Assembly (NCBI GenBank): GCA_015490455.1
Contig: WFXU01000011.1
Coordinates: 12,501-74,315 of the forward strand
DNA: 61,815 bases
From: Hyphomicrobiales bacterium
GTDB taxonomy: Bacteria > Pseudomonadota > Alphaproteobacteria > Rhizobiales > Devosiaceae
Direction: 5' to 3'
The position numbers and the translations under genes were made by a program. Within the stretch, counting starts at the first letter, position 1, and each line of letters begins with the position of its first letter. Shown piece by piece: positions 30,694-38,925 of this stretch. The notes below the pieces were generated by a model. That model did no database searches. It was not told where the DNA came from and saw only the letters and a list, made by a program, of their open reading frames with translations.

Positions 30694-31092
30694 ATGAAAA
30701 TGAATAAAGCTCCAACTCAACGTATGTTACGCGTTGGCGAATTGGTTCGCCATGCGCTTTCTGACTTGTTAATTCGTGGGCAAATTATTGACCCCATAAT
30801 TGAAACTAATATTATCACTATTTCCGAAGTAAGAATGTCCCCAGATCTAAAATTAGCTTCAGCCTATGTTATTCCGCTTGGGGGGAAAAATGCTGAAGAT
30901 GTAGTTAGGGCGCTTAATAGTCATAAGAAATTTATTCGCGGTAAAATTGTGCCGCAATTAAAATTAAAATATGCGCCGGATATTAGTTTCTTCATTGATG
31001 ATAGATTTGATGAGGCAGAAAAAATAGAACAATTATTACATCCTAAAACCATTGGAAAAGACATTGAAAAACCAAAAAATGAGAGAAGTTAA
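30694..31092 (+). CDS. rbfA: ribosome-binding factor A
   Basis: This 132-residue KH-like protein acts in late 30S maturation and cold adaptation. QRMLRVGELVRHALSDLL at the start and ISEVRMSPDLKLASAYVIPLG in the middle are the family blocks; DISFFIDDRFDEAEKIEQLL is the usual end. There are two in-frame ATG codons six bases apart, and AAGGAT is better spaced for the second (30700). The gene ends directly against the next one (stop 31090-31092, next ATG 31093). Confidence 0.95.
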   Translation: MKMNKAPTQRMLRVGELVRHALSDLLIRGQIIDPIIETNIITISEVRMSPDLKLASAYVIPLGGKNAEDVVRALNSHKKFIRGKIVPQLKLKYAPDISFFIDDRFDEAEKIEQLLHPKTIGKDIEKPKNERS

Positions 31093-31605
31093 ATGGGGCT
31101 ATTTGATTTTTTGACCGGAGTAAAAAGGCCAGATTTTGCTACTGAAAAACTTAATAAATCCGATGTTGAAGAGGCAATATTGGCATTAAATCGTGATAGT
31201 GCGCCATATAAAATTACTAAATGTGAAGATGATGATTGTGATTTAATTGCTGAATGGAAAATTGTTGATGCTAAATGGTATGAAATATTTGCCAAAGCGG
31301 GTTTAGAAAAGACTTTTCGCATTAAAATGCGCCTTGATAGTGAAAAATTAGAAGTAAGAGCGATGGATGAGGAATTTTCAGTAGAATGGCGCGCGGGTGT
31401 TCCCTCATTAAAATTGGAGCTTTCTGGCTTTAAGGGGCAAAAAAATGAAATATCTTTTGGTAGTGCCTATGCTTTTACTGAGGAATTAAAGCCCGGAAAA
31501 GTTTATAATTATCGCTTTAATAGTAGCGAAATTAAAAATCCGCTTAAGAATGCGGTGTTAAATTGTGGTTGGGTTTGGCGACCTGTGGCTCTCGGAAAAT
31601 TATAA
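31093..31605 (+). CDS. conserved protein of unknown function between rbfA and truB
   Basis: This 170-residue protein begins MGLFDFLTGVKRPDF. It has a central block DLIAEWKIVDAKWYEIFAKA near residue 52, then VEWRAGVP near 99, FGSAYAFTEELKPGKVYNYR near 125, and ends GWVWRPVALGKL. It has no signal peptide or membrane segment and looks like a compact mostly-beta soluble domain rich in Trp and aromatic residues. From memory, similar proteins of unknown function occur in other bacteria, but I know no function. There are no bases between it and rbfA and 7 before truB, so it is firmly inside a ribosome-maturation operon. A role in RNA or ribosome work is only guilt by association. Confidence 0.8.
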   Translation: MGLFDFLTGVKRPDFATEKLNKSDVEEAILALNRDSAPYKITKCEDDDCDLIAEWKIVDAKWYEIFAKAGLEKTFRIKMRLDSEKLEVRAMDEEFSVEWRAGVPSLKLELSGFKGQKNEISFGSAYAFTEELKPGKVYNYRFNSSEIKNPLKNAVLNCGWVWRPVALGKL

Positions 31606-31612
31606 TTTATAA

Positions 31613-32518
31613 ATGCAAAAGAAAAGCAATAAGCAGAATATTTCCGGTTGGCTAATATTAAATAAACCCTATGATTTGGCTTCAACAAAGGCGCTTAATC
31701 ATTGTCGCTATTTATTAAATGCTAAAAAGGCAGGTCATGCCGGAACGCTAGACCCATTAGCAACGGGGGTTTTGCCCATTGCCTTTGGTGAGGCAACAAA
31801 AACTATTCCCTTCATTCAAGATGCTAAAAAAACTTATATTTTCTCGCTTATTTGGGGTGAACAAACTTTAACTGATGATAAGGAGGGCGAAATTATTGCA
31901 AAATCTGATATTCGCCCAACAAAGGAAGAAGTTAGAAAAACTATCAAAAAATTTATTGGTGAAATTGAACAAATTCCTCCCAAATTTTCAGCCATAAAAA
32001 TAGATGGAGAGCGCGCTTATAATTTAGCGCGTAAAGGAGAGGAAATAGAAATGAAGCCGCGTAAAATATTTATAGAGGAAATAGAATTATTAGAGCATGG
32101 TAAGAAACAATCTTTATTCAAAATAATATGCGCTAAGGGAACATATATTCGCTCTTTGGCGCGTGATTTGGCACTTGAACTTAATACAAGAGGACATGTT
32201 GGCTCTTTACATCGGGCAAATGTTGGGCATTTTTCTGATAGTGAGGCAGTAAGCTTAAGTGATTTTAAGAAAGCCTCTCTTAAAGAAAGAAAAGCAATGT
32301 TGCTTCCAATATCTAAGGGGCTGGAAAATATAGTAAAAATAAATCTTAATGAAAGCCAAGTGCAAAAAATTAAATTAGGTAATCCGGCACTTCTTACTGG
32401 CGCTGATGCTCCGATAAATTTAGAACTTGCTTGGGCTAGTTTTAAGGGGGAAGCATTGGCTATAGGCTATGTTGAAAAGGGGCATTTTAAGCCAAAAAGG
32501 CTTATTTTGATGGGTTAA
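31613..32518 (+). CDS. truB: tRNA pseudouridine-55 synthase
   Basis: This 301-residue enzyme makes pseudouridine 55 in the T-loop of tRNAs. The catalytic motif HAGTLDPLATGVLPIAFGEA gives Asp47. KTYIFSLIWG and KGTYIRSLARDLALELNTRG (near 180) are the other TruB blocks. A C-terminal PUA-like domain follows (about 245-298). Length and motifs are normal. In many Rhizobiales rpsO follows directly; here about 8 kb of other genes intervene. Confidence 0.96.
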   Translation: MQKKSNKQNISGWLILNKPYDLASTKALNHCRYLLNAKKAGHAGTLDPLATGVLPIAFGEATKTIPFIQDAKKTYIFSLIWGEQTLTDDKEGEIIAKSDIRPTKEEVRKTIKKFIGEIEQIPPKFSAIKIDGERAYNLARKGEEIEMKPRKIFIEEIELLEHGKKQSLFKIICAKGTYIRSLARDLALELNTRGHVGSLHRANVGHFSDSEAVSLSDFKKASLKERKAMLLPISKGLENIVKINLNESQVQKIKLGNPALLTGADAPINLELAWASFKGEALAIGYVEKGHFKPKRLILMG

Positions 32519-32721
32519 GAATAAGCCCTATTAAGTGCTACAAAACCTTCAATATAATTACACTGTCACCATTTCATCTTTTTTCAAAACATCGTTAATT
32601 TATTTTACCAAATCTATCTATGTGCCATATTTTTGGAAAGTTAAAATAAATAGTTCAGTCATAAAAAGAACAAATTACATTTTACCTATATTCAATATTC
32701 TAATTTAATTTATTAGTTGTC

Positions 32722-34341
32722 ATGAAAATTCTTGTTAAAAAATTTTTATTCATTAATTTATTTTTTCTTCTTTTCCCTTTGGGCGTGTCAGCGCAATCAA
32801 TGGCATCAAATGAACTCATTTATAATGGTGCGCCAGAATGTATCCATAATGGCAAAGGTATAGATTATCCAATTGGTCCAAAGCAAAAATATAAAAATAT
32901 TTCCGACATAAATTGGTCTCAACTAAAGGCCGGAGATAGTGTTAGAATATTTTATAGGCCAGAACCTTACAGAGAAAAAATTATTATCTCAACTAGCGGA
33001 ACCGAGCAACAGCCTATCAGAATTTGCGGAGTTAAGGGAAAAAATGGAGAAAGACCAATTATTGATGGAAAAATGGCAAGAAATAATAAAAATGATAAAT
33101 TTGCCTATTCTGATTATGCGCCAATGCAGGGTTTGGCGATAATTTTACTTTATAATAGAGATTATGAAACAAAGGTCAAAAATATTATTATTGAAGGGCT
33201 GCATATAAGAAATGGCAGAAAGCCATTTTCTTATATTGGGGTAGATAATGGCAAATATATTTATGAAAATGGTGCAGCTTGCATTCGGGTTCAGGCGGGT
33301 GATAATATAATTATCCGTGATAATGAACTGGAAAATTGCGCCAACGGCATTTTTACAATGTCGCAAGGATATAATGAGGCTAGCCTGAGCAGAAATATTC
33401 TCATTGAGGGAAATTATCTGCATTCAAACGGGCAAAAAGACAGCTATTACGAACATAATCTCTATATTCAGGCAATTGGCGCAACCTATCAATTTAACCA
33501 TTTTGGCGCAAATATAGATGGTTCACTAGGAGTGAGCCTAAAGGAAAGGGTTGCCGGCTCAGTCATCCGTTATAATTGGTTTGATTCCGGTTCAACGCGC
33601 ATTTTGGATCTGGTTGAGGTTGAAGATGCGCCCAATTGGTATATTGAACAGGAATATATAAATTCCCTAAATGGCAAAGAACCAGATCGAAATAGGCTAG
33701 AAAAAGTGCGTAGAGCCGAAAAACTTTATCGCAAAACCTATATTTATGGTAATATTATTAATCATATAGGCAGCAAGACCCCCGCCCGTAATCTTATTCA
33801 TTATGGCTTTGATAATGATCCAGCATTGGCGCGCAAAGGAACATTATATTTTTATAATAATAGCGTCCTTTTACGTAGCGATAGAGATGATGCATGGAGG
33901 ATAGTTCTGTTTGATATTTATCCATATAATGAGGATAATTTAATTGGCGCAGAAGAAAAAATAGAAGCTTTTAATAATATTTTTTATCTCAGTAGCGAGA
34001 GAGAAGGGAAAGAAGCAAGTTATTTTTGTTTCGGGCGTGATAGTGGAATAATAAATTTAGGCAGGAATTTAGTAAGTAAAAACTATCAGCAAGAAGAAAC
34101 GGCAACAGAATGTTATCCCTATCAATTAAAGCCGACAATAAATGGTCTGGAAAATTTGGTTCTGACCGAGCAGCTGCCATTTAGCAAAGAAAAATTCATA
34201 CCCAATAATATTGCCCTTATTGACAATTTACGGCCTTTACCAAAGGAATTAAGCGAATATATGCCGGATTTACAATATGTTGCTCACCTAAAAGGAAAAA
34301 AGAGAAAATCGCTAAATTATTTTGGCGCAGCGGAAAAATAA
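32722..34341 (+). CDS. secreted right-handed parallel beta-helix protein
   Basis: This 539-residue protein has a clear signal peptide (about 1-24, basic start, hydrophobic core, VSA-QS cleavage). The body repeatedly shows N-I-I-I/I-R-D-N type turns (IIRDNELENCANGIF, ILIEGNYLHSNG, YIYGNIINHIG, YFYNNSVLL), the pattern of parallel beta-helix proteins. Such folds include polysaccharide lyases and epimerases. I cannot name catalytic residues or a substrate. It should be periplasmic or exported. The 200-base upstream gap is AT-rich with no clear promoter. It is convergent with rutR. No glycan-synthesis genes are nearby. Confidence 0.75.
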   Translation: MKILVKKFLFINLFFLLFPLGVSAQSMASNELIYNGAPECIHNGKGIDYPIGPKQKYKNISDINWSQLKAGDSVRIFYRPEPYREKIIISTSGTEQQPIRICGVKGKNGERPIIDGKMARNNKNDKFAYSDYAPMQGLAIILLYNRDYETKVKNIIIEGLHIRNGRKPFSYIGVDNGKYIYENGAACIRVQAGDNIIIRDNELENCANGIFTMSQGYNEASLSRNILIEGNYLHSNGQKDSYYEHNLYIQAIGATYQFNHFGANIDGSLGVSLKERVAGSVIRYNWFDSGSTRILDLVEVEDAPNWYIEQEYINSLNGKEPDRNRLEKVRRAEKLYRKTYIYGNIINHIGSKTPARNLIHYGFDNDPALARKGTLYFYNNSVLLRSDRDDAWRIVLFDIYPYNEDNLIGAEEKIEAFNNIFYLSSEREGKEASYFCFGRDSGIINLGRNLVSKNYQQEETATECYPYQLKPTINGLENLVLTEQLPFSKEKFIPNNIALIDNLRPLPKELSEYMPDLQYVAHLKGKKRKSLNYFGAAEK

Positions 34342-34391
34342 TAATCTTGCTAGCCATTTCGAAATATACCACAAAATATTTTACCATTATA

Positions 34392-35021
34392 TTATTTTTC
34401 TGGTTTTAGTCCACCTATATATAATTGTTCAAGAAATTTTGCCGCTTCATCAAAGCGTTTTTTGCTTTTTTCCTCCCCTAAAATAGCGCAAACCTGTACA
34501 TCAAAATCGGCATAATGTTGTGTAGTTGCCCATATTGAGAAAATAAGATGATAGGCATCAACCTTTCGTAATTTCCCTTCCTCCATCCAGGCAGAAATAA
34601 TTTTTGCCTTTTCTTCAACCAGCTCCTTAAGTTCCCCTTCCAATAGATCTTTAATATGTGGGGCTCCTTGCGTTATTTCATTGTTAAATAATCTGCTCTC
34701 ACGTGGAAAATCACGCGCCATTTCAATTTTTCGCCTAATGTAGGAGCGCAATTCCGCAATTGGTTCACCATTTTTTTTCATTTCCCTAAGAGGGGCAAGC
34801 CATTTTTGCATTAGGCCATTAATTAGCTCCTTATGTATTTCCTGCTTTGATTTATAATAATAGAGTAAATTTGGCTTTGATATTCTGGCTTCAAGAGCAA
34901 TTTTGTCTAGGGTTGAGCCGCGATAGCCGTGTGTTGAAAATATTTTTAATGCGGCCTCTAATATTTGCAGGCGCTTTTGTCTTTGTATTCGCGTATTGGG
35001 ATAATTTGAATTTTTTTTCAT
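34392..35021 (-). CDS. rutR: TetR-family repressor RutR
   Basis: This 209-residue regulator has an N-terminal TetR helix-turn-helix (ILEAALKIFSTHGYRGSTLD, with ISKPNLLYYYKSKQEI for the recognition part). The ligand domain strongly resembles RutR: KWLAPLREM, YIRRKIEMARDFPRESRLF, and LIFSIWATTQHYADFDVQV. RutR of E. coli binds uracil (and thymine) and then releases DNA. The position, divergent from a beta-alanine and N-carbamoyl-beta-alanine operon, supports the same role. A matching operator lies in the gap at 35124-35139. Confidence 0.9.
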   Translation of the reverse strand: MKKNSNYPNTRIQRQKRLQILEAALKIFSTHGYRGSTLDKIALEARISKPNLLYYYKSKQEIHKELINGLMQKWLAPLREMKKNGEPIAELRSYIRRKIEMARDFPRESRLFNNEITQGAPHIKDLLEGELKELVEEKAKIISAWMEEGKLRKVDAYHLIFSIWATTQHYADFDVQVCAILGEEKSKKRFDEAAKFLEQLYIGGLKPEK

Positions 35022-35123
35022 AGTTCAAAAATTTGCTCCAAATTGTAAAAAATCACAAAATCTTGCCCACAAGACCTATTTTACATCTTTTTAGCTTGAT
35101 TGCCACCATTAAACTGTTAATAT

Positions 35124-35139
35124 TTTTCCAAATGGTCAA
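35124..35139. promoter_or_regulatory. predicted RutR operator
   Basis: The 16-base TTTTCCAAATGGTCAA matches the known RutR palindrome TTGACCA-N2-TGGTCAA at 12 of the 14 defined positions: the right arm is perfect, and the left arm has two changes. It lies 49 bases upstream of the aminotransferase start and 103 bases from the rutR start, in the only shared promoter region. It likely lets RutR control the catabolic operon and perhaps itself. Confidence 0.75.
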
Positions 35140-35187
35140 AAATTAGATTTCGAAGAAATTTTGACTAATATAATTTTGGAGGGAGTT

Positions 35188-36528
35188 TTGACTGAAAATA
35201 GAAAAGAAATAAATAATCAAATTCCAAATGATTTAAGTTCTTTCTGGATGCCCTTTAGCGCTAATCGGCAATTTAAGAAATCTCCGCGTATGTTTGTTGC
35301 TGCAAAAGATATGCATTATATTAGCGCAGATGGGCGATTGATCTTAGATGGAACGGCCGGGCTTTGGTGCGTAAATGCCGGCCATTGTCGCCCTAAAATC
35401 ACCAAAGCCATTCAACAACAAGCGCAAGAACTTGATTATGCTCCAGCCTTTCAAATGGGGCACCCAAAGGCTTTTCAACTGGCCAATAAGTTGGCCGATT
35501 TAGCCCCAGCAGACCTGAATAATGTGTTTTTTACTAATTCCGGTTCTGAATCGGTTGAAACAGCACTAAAAATCGCCCTTGCCTATCATAGAGTTAGGGG
35601 GGAGGGCTCACGTTTTCGTCTTATTGGGCGCGAGCGTGGCTATCATGGTGTTAATTTTGGCGGCACATCTGTTGGCGGCATTATGCCCAACCGGAAAATG
35701 TTTGGCACTTTGCTAACGGGGGTAGACCATATAGCACATACCCATTTGCCGCAGAAAAATGCCTTTAGTAAAGGTCAGCCAGAATATGGCGCCCATTTGG
35801 CTGATGAGTTAGAGCGCATTATTGCCCTCCATGATGCTTCAACCATCGCCGCCCTAATTATAGAGCCAGTTGCGGGTTCAACTGGGGTATTGATTCCGCC
35901 AAAAAATTATTTACAGCGTTTAAGAGAAATTTGCACCAAACATGGTATATTACTGATTTTTGATGAAGTTATAACCGGTTTTGGGCGTTTGGGCGCACCA
36001 TTTGCTGCTGACTATTTTGATGTAATTCCCGATATTATGATAACCGCTAAGGGATTGACAAATGGTGTTATCCCTATGGGGGCAGTATTTGTAAAAAGTG
36101 AAATTTATAATGCTTTTATGCGGGGAGATGAGCATTTAATTGAATTTATGCACGGCTATACTTATTCGGGCAATCCAATGGCGGCGGCAACCGCTTTAGC
36201 AACGTTAGAAACATATAAGGAAGAAGGTTTATTAACTCGTGCTGCGGATTTGGCAGATTATTGGCAAGAGGCTCTGCACTCGCTAAAGGATGCTCCCTTT
36301 GTAATAGATATAAGAAATATTGGACTTATTGGTGCTATTGAACTTGAGCCAATAAAGAATATGCCTACTAAACGCGCCTTTAGCGCCTTTATTAAAGCCT
36401 ATGAAAATGGTCTTCTTATTCGCACAACGGGCGATATTATTGCTCTTTCTCCGCCCTTAATTATTGAGAAAAACCAGATTGATGAAATTGTTGATGGTTT
36501 GCGCAAAATTTTGCATGAGGTTGAATAA
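35188..36528 (+). CDS. omega-amino acid (beta-alanine):pyruvate aminotransferase
   Basis: This 446-residue class III PLP aminotransferase is expected to turn beta-alanine and pyruvate into malonate semialdehyde and alanine. The N-terminal FWMPFSANRQFKKSPRMF is typical of beta-alanine:pyruvate transaminases. NSGSESVETALKIALAY near 116, DEVITGFGRLG near 257, and the PLP lysine K288 in AKGLTNGVIPMGA follow. I start it at TTG 35188, which has GGAGGG just upstream; the TTG 27 bases earlier has no such site. mmsA follows with a TAATG overlap. GABA transaminase is an alternative, but context favours beta-alanine. Confidence 0.9.
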   Translation: MTENRKEINNQIPNDLSSFWMPFSANRQFKKSPRMFVAAKDMHYISADGRLILDGTAGLWCVNAGHCRPKITKAIQQQAQELDYAPAFQMGHPKAFQLANKLADLAPADLNNVFFTNSGSESVETALKIALAYHRVRGEGSRFRLIGRERGYHGVNFGGTSVGGIMPNRKMFGTLLTGVDHIAHTHLPQKNAFSKGQPEYGAHLADELERIIALHDASTIAALIIEPVAGSTGVLIPPKNYLQRLREICTKHGILLIFDEVITGFGRLGAPFAADYFDVIPDIMITAKGLTNGVIPMGAVFVKSEIYNAFMRGDEHLIEFMHGYTYSGNPMAAATALATLETYKEEGLLTRAADLADYWQEALHSLKDAPFVIDIRNIGLIGAIELEPIKNMPTKRAFSAFIKAYENGLLIRTTGDIIALSPPLIIEKNQIDEIVDGLRKILHEVE

Positions 36529-38027
36529 TGTATATTATAAATAATGCTATTGATGGCAAACAGGTTAAATCCCACTCCAGCAGGATAAATCCAATATATA
36601 ATCCGGCAACGGGTGAGCAAATTGCAGCCCTACCTCTTTCAACAAATGAGGAAATTGAAACAGCTATTCAATTGGCAAAACAGGCGCAAATTGAATGGGG
36701 GCAAACACCCATAGCAAAGCGGGCGCGCATCATGTTTAAGTTTTTGCAATTGCTAAATGAAAATATTGATAAATTAGCCAATGAAATTTCACGTGAACAT
36801 GGCAAAACACACGAAGATGCTTTGGGTGAATGTGTGCGTGGCATTGAGGTTGTTGAATATGCTTGCGGCATGGCGCAAATGTTAAAGGGGGAATTTTCGC
36901 AAAATGTTGGCCCGCAAATAGATAGTTACTCAATGCGCCAACCCTTAGGCGTGGTCGCTGGCATTACGCCATTTAATTTTCCGGCGATGGTTCCAATGTG
37001 GATGTATCCAATGGCAATAATGGCGGGCAATGCCTTTATTCTTAAGCCTTCTGAGCGCGATCCTTCTGCCTCTATATTTGCTTGGGAATTAATGAAAAAA
37101 GCAGGCCTTCCCGATAATATATTTAATATTGTGCATGGCGATAAATCTGCCGTTGATTATTTATTAGACCATCAGGATATTAAGGCAATCAGCTTTGTTG
37201 GTTCAACTCCTATTGCTGAATATGTTTATGCTCGCGGCACAAAGTCGGGTAAGAGAGTACAGGCTTTGGGCGGGGCAAAAAATCATATGATTATTATGCC
37301 CGATGCCGATATGGAACAGGCGGTGAATGCCTTAATGGGGGCGGCATTTGGTTCAGCGGGTGAACGCTGTATGGCAATTTCGGTTGCTGTGCCGGTTGGG
37401 CAGGAAACAGCTGATAAATTAATAGCAGCATTAAAGCCAAAAATTGCCGCATTAAAAATTGGCCCCTATACTGATGAAAATGCACAAATGGGGCCGCTAA
37501 TTACCAAAGAGCACAAAGAAAAAATAATAAATTATATTAATAAAGGCATAGAGGAAGGCGCCAAATTAATAGTTGATGGCCGCGATTTTAGGCTGCAGGG
37601 CTATGAAAATGGCTATTTTGTTGGTGGCACATTATTTGACAATGTTACCCCTAATATGAGCATTTATAGGGATGAAATTTTTGGTCCCCTGTTAAGTGTG
37701 GTGCGTAAAAATTCTTTTGCTGAGGCGCTGGATTTAATTCACGGGCACGAATATGCCAATGGAACGGCTATTTTTACTAGAGATGGAGATACAGCGCGCT
37801 CTTTTGCTCATCAGGTTGAAGTGGGAATGGTGGGTATAAATGTGCCAATTCCAGTGCCGGTTGCCTACCATTCATTTGGCGGGTGGAAACGTTCTTCTTT
37901 TGGGGATTATGGTATTTATGGACCGGAAAGTGTTAATTTTTACACCAGATTAAAAACCGTAACTGAACGCTGGCCAACGGGAATAAAGGAGGGGGCAATT
38001 TTTACATTTCCAAATATGAATAAATAA
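36528..38027 (+). CDS. mmsA: CoA-acylating (methyl)malonate-semialdehyde dehydrogenase
   Basis: This 499-residue aldehyde dehydrogenase oxidises malonate semialdehyde to acetyl-CoA (or methylmalonate semialdehyde to propionyl-CoA) with NAD and CoA, releasing CO2. The family block PFNFPAMVPMWMYPMAI lies near 145, and LGGAKNHMIIMPDAD near 246. The catalytic Cys281 lies in GSAGERCMAIS. YHSFGGWKRSSFGD near the end is typical of MmsA. Placement after the aminotransferase suggests malonate semialdehyde is the main substrate here. The start ATG overlaps the previous stop (TAATG), so the two are translationally coupled. Confidence 0.94.
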   Translation: MYIINNAIDGKQVKSHSSRINPIYNPATGEQIAALPLSTNEEIETAIQLAKQAQIEWGQTPIAKRARIMFKFLQLLNENIDKLANEISREHGKTHEDALGECVRGIEVVEYACGMAQMLKGEFSQNVGPQIDSYSMRQPLGVVAGITPFNFPAMVPMWMYPMAIMAGNAFILKPSERDPSASIFAWELMKKAGLPDNIFNIVHGDKSAVDYLLDHQDIKAISFVGSTPIAEYVYARGTKSGKRVQALGGAKNHMIIMPDADMEQAVNALMGAAFGSAGERCMAISVAVPVGQETADKLIAALKPKIAALKIGPYTDENAQMGPLITKEHKEKIINYINKGIEEGAKLIVDGRDFRLQGYENGYFVGGTLFDNVTPNMSIYRDEIFGPLLSVVRKNSFAEALDLIHGHEYANGTAIFTRDGDTARSFAHQVEVGMVGINVPIPVPVAYHSFGGWKRSSFGDYGIYGPESVNFYTRLKTVTERWPTGIKEGAIFTFPNMNK

Positions 38028-38048
38028 TTGTGAATATGGGAGGAAAAA

Positions 38049-38912
38049 ATGAGCAAAGTAAGGGGCGGCCTTATTCAAATGTCTCTAAAGGGTGATAGTT
38101 CTATGTCGCCTGATAAAATTCGTGAAAAAATGCTAGAAGCACATCTTCCTTTGATAGAAGAAGCGGGAAAAAAGGGAGTGCAAATTCTATCATTTCAGGA
38201 GGTTTTTACTCAACCCTATTTTTGTCCCAGCCAAGATGCAAAATGGTATGAGGCGGCCGAACCCATACCAGATGGTCCTACCACAAAATTAATGCAGCAA
38301 TTGGCTAAAAAATATAATATGGTAATAATAGTGCCAATTTATGAGGAAGCAATGAGCGGGGTTTATTATAATAGCGCCGCTATTATTGATGCTGATGGGC
38401 GATATTTAGGAAAATATAGAAAAACACATATTCCGCAAGTTGCCGGCTTTTGGGAGAAATTTTTCTTTAAGCCCGGCTCTTCAAATTGGCCAGTTTTTGA
38501 AACAGCCTATGGCAAAATTGGGGTCTATATTTGTTATGATAGACATTTCCCTGAAGGCTGGCGGGCTTTGGCTCTTAAGGGGGCTGAATATATTGTTAAT
38601 CCTTCAGCAACAGTTGCTGGCCTTTCTGAATATTTATGGAAATTAGAACAACCCGCAGCAGCGGTTGCTAACGGCTGTTATATTGGCGCAATTAATAGGG
38701 TAGGAACAGAAGCACCATGGAATATTGGTGAATTTTACGGGCAAAGCTATTTTGTAAATCCGCGCGGGCAGATTGAAGCTATAGCTTCGCGCGATAGGGA
38801 TGAATTATTGGTGCATGATATGGATTTTGCCATGATAAGGGAAGTTAGAAATATATGGCAATTTTTCCGTGATAGAAGGCCGGAAACCTATAATTTATTG
38901 AAAGAAATATAA
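38049..38912 (+). CDS. beta-ureidopropionase-like nitrilase-superfamily amidohydrolase
   Basis: This 287-residue enzyme is of the carbon-nitrogen hydrolase superfamily. The catalytic triad is Glu51 (LSFQEVFTQP), Lys125 (KYRKTHIPQ) and Cys162 (VYICYDRHFPEG). The sequence GYISAINRVG-like block (GCYIGAINRVGTEAPW) and the YFVNPRGQIEA end match N-carbamoyl-beta-alanine amidohydrolases. The reaction would be N-carbamoyl-beta-alanine to beta-alanine, CO2 and ammonia, feeding the aminotransferase upstream. It could also act on N-carbamoyl-D-amino acids or putrescine. GGGAGGAAAA precedes the ATG. Confidence 0.85.
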   Translation: MSKVRGGLIQMSLKGDSSMSPDKIREKMLEAHLPLIEEAGKKGVQILSFQEVFTQPYFCPSQDAKWYEAAEPIPDGPTTKLMQQLAKKYNMVIIVPIYEEAMSGVYYNSAAIIDADGRYLGKYRKTHIPQVAGFWEKFFFKPGSSNWPVFETAYGKIGVYICYDRHFPEGWRALALKGAEYIVNPSATVAGLSEYLWKLEQPAAAVANGCYIGAINRVGTEAPWNIGEFYGQSYFVNPRGQIEAIASRDRDELLVHDMDFAMIREVRNIWQFFRDRRPETYNLLKEI

Positions 38913-38925
38913 TATTGGTGGGAAA

